Shown here piece by piece: positions 36,441 to 43,646 of a stretch of DNA of 64,000 nt. The notes under the pieces were generated by a model that worked only from the letters and a program-made list of their open reading frames with translations, made no database searches and had not been told where the DNA came from. A program made the translations under genes and the position numbers. Source of the DNA: UBA6627 sp965248675 (lineage in GTDB: Bacteria; Chloroflexota; Dehalococcoidia; UBA2979); contig CBDFJZ010000003.1 of assembly GCA_965248675.1 (NCBI GenBank), positions 1-64,000 of the forward strand, read 5' to 3'. Within the stretch, counting starts at the first letter, position 1. Every line of letters begins with the position of its first letter.

Positions 36441-37465
36441 CCACCTCCCGCGGCATCCGTGGTGAGCTGAGATTCTTCAGCCGCGTGGCCGGTGAGCGCG
36501 AGGAAGACGTCGTCGAGCGTGGGCTGGCGCAAGCTGATATCGGCGATGCCGACACCGGCTGCCTCGAGCTCACGAACCGCTTGCGCGATCACCGAGGAGC
36601 CGCGCGCGGTGCCGATTGAAACGCTGCGTGCAGGCTCGTCGATCTGCGGATCCTGCGGCTCGAGCCGGCCGAGCACAGCCGCCGCGTCCGCGAGCTGGTC
36701 CAGCTCCTCGACCTGCACGGCGAGCACCGCCTGTGAGGTCTGCTGCTTCAGTTCCTGCGGCGTACCTTCGGCGAGCACCTTACCGTGGTCGATGACGGTG
36801 ATCCGGTCGGCAAGTGCGTCTGCTTCGTCCATGTACTGGGTCGTCAGCAGCACCGTCGTCCCATCGTCGACCAGTCCCTGGATCACCTCCCAGAGGCCAA
36901 GCCGGCTGCGCGGGTCCAGCCCGGTCGTCGGCTCGTCGAGGAACAACACCGGCGGCTCTGCGATCATGCTGGCCGCAAGGTCGAGCCGGCGCCGCATGCC
37001 GCCGGAGAAGGTACGAGCCTGGCGTCGGCCGGCCTCGACGAGGTCGAAGCGCTCGAGCAGGGCATCGGCGCGCCGCTGCGCCTCACGCTTGGGAAGATGG
37101 TAGAGACGCGCCACCAGCTCGAGGTTCTCGCGGCCGGTCAGGTAGTCGTCGACCGCCGCGTTCTGCCCGGCTAGACCGATCACGTGGCGGAGCGCGTCCG
37201 CGTCACGGACCACGTCGTAGCCGGCGACGGTGGCACGGCCGGTGTCGGGCACGAGCAGCGTGGTGAGTACACGGACGAGCGTGGTCTTGCCGGCGCCGTT
37301 CGGCCCGAGCAGACCGACCACGGTCCCACGCCGCACCCGCAAGTCGGCGCCGTCCAGCGCCCGGACGCTGCCATAGTGCTTATGGACGCCCTCGACGACG
37401 ACGGCAGCATCGTTCGCTTCGATCGGTCGCCCCTCGCCCGGTCTCCCGTCGTCGGGAGCACGCAG
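36437..37465 (-). CDS. ABC transporter ATP-binding protein (DrrA-like), start unresolved
   Basis: ATPase subunit for the adjacent permease. Walker A GPNGAGKTTLVRVLTTLL, Q-loop GLAGQNAAVDDYLTGRENL, signature TFSGGMRRRLDLAASM, Walker B VLFLDEPTTGLD, switch LLTTQYMDEADALADRI, and the DrrA C-terminal tail (GIADISLRQPTLDDVFLALTG). The N-terminal strand AAVVVEGVHKHYGSVRALDG is encoded too, upstream of the TTG at 37342, but between it and the in-frame TAG at 37475-37477 there is no ATG, GTG or TTG. Either a CTG (37465) or another rare start is used, or a base was lost near an out-of-frame ATG. Lies right after ArsR. Confidence 0.8.
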   Translation of the reverse strand: MRAPDDGRPGEGRPIEANDAAVVVEGVHKHYGSVRALDGADLRVRRGTVVGLLGPNGAGKTTLVRVLTTLLVPDTGRATVAGYDVVRDADALRHVIGLAGQNAAVDDYLTGRENLELVARLYHLPKREAQRRADALLERFDLVEAGRRQARTFSGGMRRRLDLAASMIAEPPVLFLDEPTTGLDPRSRLGLWEVIQGLVDDGTTVLLTTQYMDEADALADRITVIDHGKVLAEGTPQELKQQTSQAVLAVQVEELDQLADAAAVLGRLEPQDPQIDEPARSVSIGTARGSSVIAQAVRELEAAGVGIADISLRQPTLDDVFLALTGHAAEESQLTTDAAGGG

Positions 37466-37495
37466 GCAAACATGCTACCTGTATGTGGCAGCAAT

Positions 37496-37822
37496 CTAAC
37501 GCGATCCGCGTTCGAGATGCTCGCGCAGTCGATCGAGTCGCACGTCCCAGGCCGCGCCGGCCCGCTCCAGCCACCGCGCGGCTTCCGTCATCACGTCCGG
37601 GCGTACGCGGTAGATCACGGCGCGACCCCGCGGCTCGCCCGTCACGAGGCCGGCTTCGCTCAGTACGGCGACGTGCTTGCTGACGCCCTGGCGGGTGATC
37701 GGCAGCCGCCGCGCCAGCCCAGAGGTCGTCTCGCCCTCGCTCTCTCCGAGGAGCCGCAGCACTTCCAGGCGCATCGGATCGCCGAGCGCACGAAACACGG
37801 AGCTCGCCTCGCTCGCGTTCAT
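37496..37822 (-). CDS. ArsR-family winged-helix regulator
   Basis: 108-residue ArsR/SmtB-type repressor: MNASEASSVFRALGDPMRLE, LLGESEGETTSGLARRLPIT, recognition helix RQGVSKHVAVLSEAGLV and the wing EPRGRAVIYRV. No metal-binding Cys motif is present, so it is of the metal-free class that often pairs with SRPBCC (AHSA1) genes, as here. It overlaps the SRPBCC gene by ATGA and precedes the ABC genes. A 20-bp palindrome upstream of the operon is the likely binding site. Confidence 0.88.
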   Translation of the reverse strand: MNASEASSVFRALGDPMRLEVLRLLGESEGETTSGLARRLPITRQGVSKHVAVLSEAGLVTGEPRGRAVIYRVRPDVMTEAARWLERAGAAWDVRLDRLREHLERGSR

Positions 37823-38289
37823 CCGCGGCGCACTCTGGTTTCGACATAGCTCCGCATGCGCGGGAGTACGTCGATGTCCCATCCACGCGTGTTCTCGGTC
37901 AGCGTCCGATCCCCGAGCGTGCCGGGCAGCGCCGCGAACCGGGTCTCTCTTAGCTTGAGGAGGGTTCCACGGGCGTGGTCTTCGAGTCGGAACTCGACCC
38001 GTGTCGTCAGATCGCCTGCCTTGGCGGCATCCGGTTCGCCGGCGAAGGGACGCCACGTGATCGCGAACCGCTGCTCCGGCTCCACCGCGACGACGGTCGC
38101 GCTGTAGGTGCCGTGATCCCCACCGAACTGGAACGCGATCTCGCCGCCCGGTCGGAGATCGCCCGGTCGGAGATCGACCTCGGCCCGCTCGCACCACCAG
38201 CCGGCCAGCCCATCCGAGGTCGTGAGCGCGGCCCAGACCGCGGAGCGACGCGCGTCGAGGACCATCTCTCGCTCGATCACGTTAGACAC
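37819..38289 (-). CDS. SRPBCC (AHSA1-like) protein 1
   Basis: 156-residue START/Bet v1-fold protein of the AHSA1 type, which binds hydrophobic ligands. VIEREMVLDARRSAVWAALT starts it, WWCERAEVDLRPG and YSATVVAVEPEQRFAITWRP are standard, and the C-terminal helix is DVLPRMRSYVETRV. DLRPG is present twice in tandem because of a 15-bp duplication. The paralogue just upstream has it once. Co-transcribed with a second SRPBCC gene, ArsR and an exporter. The protein may sense or carry the exported compound, as inference. Confidence 0.85.
   Translation of the reverse strand: MSNVIEREMVLDARRSAVWAALTTSDGLAGWWCERAEVDLRPGDLRPGGEIAFQFGGDHGTYSATVVAVEPEQRFAITWRPFAGEPDAAKAGDLTTRVEFRLEDHARGTLLKLRETRFAALPGTLGDRTLTENTRGWDIDVLPRMRSYVETRVRRG
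38146..38175. repeat. Perfect 15-bp tandem duplication inside the SRPBCC gene
   Basis: gcccggtcggagatc is repeated exactly at 38146-38160 and 38161-38175. It adds five codons (DLRPG) in frame. The paralogue at 38298 has a single copy, so the duplication is a recent event. Confidence 0.9.
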
Positions 38290-38297
38290 GGCTGCGC

Positions 38298-38759
38298 CTA
38301 GCCGTGAACGACCGTGACGCCGGTCTTGAGATAAGTCCGGAGGTGTCCGAGTTCCTCGTCCCAGCCGCGCTGGTTGTCCGAGAGCGCGCGCGCGGCGAGC
38401 ACCTCCGGCAACGAGGCGAACCCGGTCTCCCGCAACGTCAACATCGTCCCACCGCGCTCCTCGGCGAGCGTGAACTCGACGCGCGTCCGCAGGTCCGGAT
38501 AGTCAGCGGCGTCCTCGAGGGTGAACGGGCTCCACAGGAAGGCGAAGCGGTGTTCCGGCTCCAGTACCTCGATCTCCGCCTCACCAATCCCGTACTTCTC
38601 GCCGAAGTGAAAGCGCATCGTTCCGCCGGGTCGCAGATCGACCTCGACTCGATCGGCCCACCAACCGTCCAGACCGTCCTCGGTCGTCAGAGCCCGCCAC
38701 ACATCCGAGCGAGATGCGGACAGCTTCATCGCTCGCTCGATCACGTCAGCCACCTGCAT
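38298..38759 (-). CDS. SRPBCC (AHSA1-like) protein 2
   Basis: 153-residue paralogue of the next gene downstream: MQVADVIERAMKLSASRSDV, WWADRVEVDLRPGGTMRFHF, EIEVLEPEHRFAFLWSP, and LGHLRTYLKTGV at the end. ATG 38759 is chosen because the conserved domain starts there. An open frame further upstream runs through the operator region. First gene of the SRPBCC-SRPBCC-ArsR-ABC operon, with only 8 bases to the next gene. Confidence 0.86.
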   Translation of the reverse strand: MQVADVIERAMKLSASRSDVWRALTTEDGLDGWWADRVEVDLRPGGTMRFHFGEKYGIGEAEIEVLEPEHRFAFLWSPFTLEDAADYPDLRTRVEFTLAEERGGTMLTLRETGFASLPEVLAARALSDNQRGWDEELGHLRTYLKTGVTVVHG

Positions 38760-38794
38760 CTGAGGCTCCTCGCCAGTCGTGTGCGCCCACACCT

Positions 38795-38830
38795 TAGCAA
38801 CCGATCGGTTGCTATACAACCATCCGGTTG
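38795..38830. promoter_or_regulatory. 20-bp perfect palindrome plus second inverted repeat, candidate ArsR operator
   Basis: tagcaaccgatcggttgcta at 38795-38814 is a perfect palindrome. Directly next to it CAACC-atcc-GGTTG (38817-38830) repeats the same half-site. The pair lies between the divergent SRPBCC operon (minus, 38759) and the gene at 38904 and covers TATAGC-like -10 sequence for the minus strand. An autoregulated ArsR would bind here. Binding is inferred. Confidence 0.7.
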
Positions 38831-38903
38831 CGCGACCGATCGCCAACCGCGGCTCGTACGATAGAAGACGCCCGAGCGGGCGCTGCTGGAGGCCACCCGA
38901 GCG

Positions 38904-39527
38904 ATGCGCCTGGTTCCGAGGCTCAAAGCCGCCGCCGTCGAGCGCGGTCTGTTCCCGGCGAACGCACCGCTCGACGCAGGGGCCGCGTCCGCTCTCGTTC
39001 GCGACATGCCCTACCGGCGCGCCTCTTCGCGCGATCCCGAGGCGACGATCGCTGAGTGGCGCGGCACGTGCTCCGGCAAGCACATCCTGCTGCAAGCCCT
39101 CTTCGAGGAGTTCGGCCTTCCGGCGACGATGATTCTCGCGCTCCACGAATTCACCGAGGAGAGCGCCCCGTGGCTCCCGGCCGAGCTGCTCGCGGAGGTA
39201 GCTCGCGCCCCGGTCGCCGATGTCCACAATTTCCTTCGTGTCCAGTCCGGCCCCGAGGCCGACTGGATGACCGTCGACGTGACCTGGCCGATGGCCGGAC
39301 GTGGCCTCGGAATGCCGGTCAACGAGGCCTTCGTCCCGGGGCGCGACATGGACGTCGCCGCCGATCCGATCGAGATCCAGCACGTGCCATCGGATGGCGA
39401 TCCGACGGAACTGAAGGCGCGCATGCTGGCCGCACTCGGTCCGGAGCAGCTCGAGCGCCGCGAGCTGTTCCTCGCTGCGCTGATCGACTGGCTCGAGCAG
39501 GCGCTGCCAGAGGCACCCGGTAGCTGA
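38904..39527 (+). CDS. Transglutaminase-like protein, putative
   Basis: 207 residues, soluble. A Cys-His-Asp series can be read in the order of the transglutaminase/papain-like fold: Cys in EWRGTCSGKHILLQALFEE, His in VADVHNFLRVQ and Asp in WMTVDVTWPMAG. The GTCSGKH motif at the start of a helix is typical of such domains that test for open cysteine nucleophiles. Substrate and exact family unknown. Divergent from the ArsR-controlled operon, so possibly in the same regulon. Confidence 0.55.
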   Translation: MRLVPRLKAAAVERGLFPANAPLDAGAASALVRDMPYRRASSRDPEATIAEWRGTCSGKHILLQALFEEFGLPATMILALHEFTEESAPWLPAELLAEVARAPVADVHNFLRVQSGPEADWMTVDVTWPMAGRGLGMPVNEAFVPGRDMDVAADPIEIQHVPSDGDPTELKARMLAALGPEQLERRELFLAALIDWLEQALPEAPGS

Positions 39528-39562
39528 TCGGCCTCCACGCCGAGGTCCGCTACGATGCCCGC

Positions 39563-39871
39563 ATGAAGCCAATGACAACCTCGCAAACGTTCCTCTGGTC
39601 GGTGATCCTCGCGGGCGCGTGGGTCGGCCTCCAGGCGTGGACCAGCGACGAGCGCGATCTCCTCGCGCTCGCCTCCACCGGCGCGTTCTTCTTCGTCGTC
39701 GCGTTCCTCTCAATGCGCGTCAGCTCGCGCGTCACCTCCTGGGCGCAGGGGCGGTTCGCCAAGCCGCCACCACCACCACCGGAGCCGGCCGCCCCGACCA
39801 CCGAGCGCCCTGAGCACGCGCAGCGCCGCCGCCAGAAGCGGCGCAAGCGCGCCTACCGCCGAAAGCGCTAG
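39563..39871 (+). CDS. Small membrane protein with basic tail
   Basis: 102 residues: two membrane helices (TFLWSVILAGAWVGLQAW and LALASTGAFFFVVAFLSM), then a proline run (KPPPPPPEP) and a strongly basic tail (RRRQKRRKRAYRRKR). The basic tail would lie in the cytoplasm and could touch nucleic acid or acidic lipid. Family not recognised. ATG 39563. Confidence 0.65.
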   Translation: MKPMTTSQTFLWSVILAGAWVGLQAWTSDERDLLALASTGAFFFVVAFLSMRVSSRVTSWAQGRFAKPPPPPPEPAAPTTERPEHAQRRRQKRRKRAYRRKR

Positions 39872-39886
39872 TCGGTCCGCTGACGC

Positions 39887-40987
39887 CTAGTCGCAGGCAT
39901 CGATGATCGCGGTGGCCATCTCCTCCGTGCGGAGCTGGACGGTGAGCGGGTCTTGCAGCCCGTTCGCCACGTAGCCGACGGCCAGCCCGCGCCGCGGATC
40001 GGCGTAGGCGATCGCGCACTGCTGGCCGCTGTGACCGAACACCTCTGGCTCGTCGAACGGGGGGAACGCGCCGCCCACGAGGAACCCGAGACCGTACGAC
40101 GACGGCAGATGACTCGTGCGATCGACGTCGACCGCGTTCTGGACTCGCGTCGCCGTTCGTACCAGGTCCGACGGCAGCGGGCAGACCCCGGCATACGCCT
40201 CGGAGTCGTTCCACCGCCGCTCGAGCATCGCGTAGAAACGCGCGAGCGCCTCGGCGGTCCCGATCGCGTTTGCGGCGGGAAGCTGCGCCCGCAGCGTGGA
40301 GGGCAGCCGGAACCGCTCGACGATCTCGCTCGTCCGACGTTCGGTGCCGTCCGGGTCGTCGAACGTCGACTCCGACATCGCAACCGGCAGCACCACGCGA
40401 TTGGTCGCCTCTGGATCGGTGACGCCCAGGCTCGCGTCCATCCCCAGCGGCTCGAAGATCTCGTCGCGCATGAAGTCGCGCGGCTGCCGGCCGTCGACCC
40501 GACGAATCACCTCGCCGAGCGCGATGCCGAAGGTCACGGGGTGGTAGCCGGTGTCGGCGCCGGGCGTCCAGTCGGCTTCGATCGCCGCCGTCGACTCGGC
40601 GATCGCGGTCCAGTCGTCGATCCGCTCCCAGTCGAAGTCGTGGTCGAAGACCGGAAAGCCGCCGCGATGCGTCAGCACGTGGCGGATGGTGCACAGCTCC
40701 TTGCCGCCCTGCCCGAACTCCGGCCACAGCTCGACCAGCGGCGTGTCGAGGTCGAGGCGGCCCCGCGCCGCGAGCGCCAGCACCGCGACCGCGGCGAGCG
40801 GCTTCGTCGCCGAGAAGTACAGCAGCCGGTCATCGTCGCCCGCCGCGTCGCCGAGGCGGAGCTCGAGGTCGATCTCGCCGTCACGATAGATCGCGAGCTG
40901 CGCCCCCAAGTGCCAGCCGCGTTGGAGGTGCTCGCGCGCCAGGTCCTGAATCGCGTGACGGCCGGCGACGGTCAGCCCGCGCGGCAT
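39887..40987 (-). CDS. Beta-lactamase-related serine hydrolase
   Basis: 366-residue class C beta-lactamase-fold esterase or peptidase. The nucleophile motif SxxK is LLYFSATKPLAAVAVLALA. The second motif is the Tyr of DTGYHPVTFG, and the third is FGHSGQQCAI. No signal peptide is seen, so it is cytosolic and more likely an esterase (EstB type) or amidase than an antibiotic-resistance enzyme. ATG 40987 begins MPRGLTVAGRHAIQDLA. Confidence 0.86.
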   Translation of the reverse strand: MPRGLTVAGRHAIQDLAREHLQRGWHLGAQLAIYRDGEIDLELRLGDAAGDDDRLLYFSATKPLAAVAVLALAARGRLDLDTPLVELWPEFGQGGKELCTIRHVLTHRGGFPVFDHDFDWERIDDWTAIAESTAAIEADWTPGADTGYHPVTFGIALGEVIRRVDGRQPRDFMRDEIFEPLGMDASLGVTDPEATNRVVLPVAMSESTFDDPDGTERRTSEIVERFRLPSTLRAQLPAANAIGTAEALARFYAMLERRWNDSEAYAGVCPLPSDLVRTATRVQNAVDVDRTSHLPSSYGLGFLVGGAFPPFDEPEVFGHSGQQCAIAYADPRRGLAVGYVANGLQDPLTVQLRTEEMATAIIDACD

Positions 40988-41030
40988 CAGCGTGCCCTCC
41001 CCAGACCCACGTCTCCCAGGCCGCCCATCG

Positions 41031-42017
41031 TCACTGGCCGTGCCGCAGCACGATCTTGCCGAAGTTCGCGTTCGTCTCCATGTAGGCGTGCGCCTCGGAG
41101 ACCTCGGCCAGCGGGAACACTCGATCGACGATTGGGCTCACCGTTTCGTTCTGGAACAGTGGCAGTACGCGCGCGGCGAACTGCTGCGTCAACGCCGCCT
41201 TCTCCTCGAGCGGTCGCGCGCGGAGCACCGTCCCGTGCACGCGCAACCGCTTGCCCATCAACGCTCCGAGGTTGACCTCGAGCTTCGCGCCGCCCATCGT
41301 CCCGACAATCACCATCCGCCCGCGCAGCGCAAGCGACCGGAGGTTCTGCTCCCAGTACGGCGCACCGATCACATCGAGGATCACGTGGACGCCAGCGCCC
41401 TCGGTACGCTCGTCGATGACGTCGGCGAAGTCGGCGTCGCGGTAGTTGATCCCCACGTTCAGGCCCAGCTCGGCGGCTTGCTCCAGCTTCTCGTCGCTGC
41501 CGGCGGTTCCGAAGATCCGGCAACCCTGCGCCGCCGCGAGCTGAATCGCCGCAGTGCCGACGCCTGATCCCGCCGCGTGGATCAGCACGCGCTCGCCCAT
41601 CGTCAGCTCGCACTGCGCGAACAGCGCGTCGTAAGCGGTGAGGTACACCTCGGGGATCGACGCCGCCTGCTCCAGATCGAGGTTGGGCGGCACCGCCATC
41701 AGCAGCCGCTCGTGCACGACGACCTTCTCGCCGTAGCCACCGCCGCCGAGCAGCGCCATTACCCGGTCGCCGGGTTGCCACGAGGCGACGCGGTCGCCGG
41801 CCGCCTCGACGATCCCGGCCATCTCGAGGCCTGGGATGTCGTCGCGCGTGCCCTTCGGGCCGGGGTAACGTCCCATCCGTTGGGCCAGGTCCGCGCGGTT
41901 CAGCGCCGTCGCGTACACGGCGACCAGCACGTCCTCGGGCCCCGGCGCCGGCTCCGGGACTTCCTGAACGGCGAAGACCTCGGGACCGCCGGGTTCGGTG
42001 ACGACCGCTGCCTGCAT
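41031..42017 (-). CDS. Zinc-free MDR NADPH:quinone oxidoreductase (PIG3-like)
   Basis: 328 residues. MQAAVVTEPGGPEVFAVQEV, then ATALNRADLAQRMGRYPGP is the quinone reductase/TP53I3 signature. IHAAGSGVGTAAIQLAAAQG is the NADPH loop. No zinc cysteines. Reduces quinones or similar acceptors. Same strand as the serine hydrolase and 43 bases before it. Its promoter region is shared with the divergent MmgE/PrpD gene. Confidence 0.9.
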   Translation of the reverse strand: MQAAVVTEPGGPEVFAVQEVPEPAPGPEDVLVAVYATALNRADLAQRMGRYPGPKGTRDDIPGLEMAGIVEAAGDRVASWQPGDRVMALLGGGGYGEKVVVHERLLMAVPPNLDLEQAASIPEVYLTAYDALFAQCELTMGERVLIHAAGSGVGTAAIQLAAAQGCRIFGTAGSDEKLEQAAELGLNVGINYRDADFADVIDERTEGAGVHVILDVIGAPYWEQNLRSLALRGRMVIVGTMGGAKLEVNLGALMGKRLRVHGTVLRARPLEEKAALTQQFAARVLPLFQNETVSPIVDRVFPLAEVSEAHAYMETNANFGKIVLRHGQ

Positions 42018-42132
42018 AGTGCCTCCGGCGTGTTCTCGGCCCGGTTCCCAGCAAGCGTGAGCGGAATCCTAGCACCTGATCAACACGACCTATACTCAAT
42101 CTCAGCAGCCCGTGAGCGACACGAGGGGACCG

Positions 42133-43566
42133 ATGACGAACGCTCCCGCCGACAACGGCGCCGAAGCCGCCGCCGGCCGCGGCCCGACCGGCCAGCTCGC
42201 CGCGTTCATCGTCAGCGCCCAGGTGCCGGCCGCCGTCCGCGACACCGCGCGCCGCTACCTGCTCGACTGGCTCGGCTCGGCGCTGGCCGGGGGCGAGCTG
42301 CGCCCGCCGTCGCTGATCCGAGAGGTCGTCACGGCGCTCGGCGGGCACCCGCAGGCAACCGTGCTGGCCTCGGGCGAGCGCACCTCCGCTCCGCTCGCCG
42401 CGCTAGCGAACGCGGCCGCCTCGCACGTGCTCGAGATGGACGATCTCGACCCCGGCTCGATCTACCATCCCGCGGCGCCGACGGTCTCCGCGGCGCTCGC
42501 GATCGCCGAGCACCTCAACGTTGACGGCGACGCCCTCCTCGATGCGATCGCCGTCGGCTACGAGGTAGGCATCCGCGTCGGCGAGGCGCTCGGCCCGAGC
42601 CACTACGAGCACTGGCACACCACCGGTACCGCCGGCACCTTCGGTGCCGTTGCCGCCGCCGCGCGCCTGCATGACCTGACGGCGGAGCAGACCGTGCATG
42701 CCCTCGGCAGCGCCGGCACCACCACCGCCGGGCTCTGGGAGTTCCTCAGCGACGGCGCGATGTCCAAGCAGCTGCACCCCGCCAAGGCGGCGCACGACGG
42801 CATCCTCGCCGCGTTGCTGGCGCAGCAGGGGTTCACCGCCGCCACGCACATCATCGAGGGGCCGAAGGGCGTCCTCGCGGCGATGTCGGCGGAGCCGTTC
42901 CCGGACCGGCTCACCGACGGCCTGGCCTCGGATATGGCGCAGTGGCGCGTCGACGGCGTCGCCTTCAAGGTCCACGCGGCATGCCGCCACACGCACTCCG
43001 CTGTCGACGCCGCCCTCGAGCTGCGCGCGACGCACGACCTCGCGCCCGACCAGATCGAGGCCGTCCACGTGCAGATCTACGAGCAGGCGCTGGGCCTGCT
43101 CGACGGCGTCGAGCCGACGACGCCCTACGCGGCGAAGTTCTCGCTGCCGTTCTGCATCGCGGCGGCGCTGCAGTTCGGCGACCTCGGTCCAAGCCGGTTC
43201 AGCGAGTCGACGATCCGTGAGCAGACGACGCTGACCCTCGCCGACAAGGTGTCCTTCTCCACCGATCCTGAACTCGACGCCGAGTACCCGGCCGCCTGGC
43301 CCAGCATCGTCACGGTCAAGCTCGAGGACGGCACCGAGGTCAGCGCGCGCGTCGATCACCCGGCAGGCGACATCGAGGTGGGCGTTGCGAACAGCGACCT
43401 CACCGCCAAGTTCGTCCGCATGACCGGCCCACAGTTCGCCGACGAGGCGGACGGCGTCGCTGACCGGCTGCTGACCGCCGTCCCGCCGATGAGCGCGTCG
43501 GAGATCGTCGGCGCGGTCCGCACCGGCGGCCTCGCGATCGCGACCGGAGCGAGGCGTAGCTGGTGA
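42133..43566 (+). CDS. MmgE/PrpD family protein
   Basis: 477-residue member of the 2-methylcitrate dehydratase/immune-responsive-gene family. AAFIVSAQVPAAVRDTARRY, LASGERTSAPLAALANAAAS, LEMDDLDPGSIYHPAAPTVS and the later KQLHPAKAAHDGILAALLAQ and FKVHAACRHTHSAVDAALEL are characteristic. Members act on 2-methylcitrate, aconitate or racemise malate-type acids, so the substrate is open. ATG 42133 with GAGGGGA just upstream is preferred over a GTG at 42112. A TATACT box at 42091-42096 may be the -10. Confidence 0.88.
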   Translation: MTNAPADNGAEAAAGRGPTGQLAAFIVSAQVPAAVRDTARRYLLDWLGSALAGGELRPPSLIREVVTALGGHPQATVLASGERTSAPLAALANAAASHVLEMDDLDPGSIYHPAAPTVSAALAIAEHLNVDGDALLDAIAVGYEVGIRVGEALGPSHYEHWHTTGTAGTFGAVAAAARLHDLTAEQTVHALGSAGTTTAGLWEFLSDGAMSKQLHPAKAAHDGILAALLAQQGFTAATHIIEGPKGVLAAMSAEPFPDRLTDGLASDMAQWRVDGVAFKVHAACRHTHSAVDAALELRATHDLAPDQIEAVHVQIYEQALGLLDGVEPTTPYAAKFSLPFCIAAALQFGDLGPSRFSESTIREQTTLTLADKVSFSTDPELDAEYPAAWPSIVTVKLEDGTEVSARVDHPAGDIEVGVANSDLTAKFVRMTGPQFADEADGVADRLLTAVPPMSASEIVGAVRTGGLAIATGARRSW

Positions 43567-43646
43567 TTCGACGCCGTCGAGCCTGATCCAACTCACCAAA
43601 CCCGACCTTCACCGGTGCTAGGATCGCCATCGCGCGAGGAGGCCGG

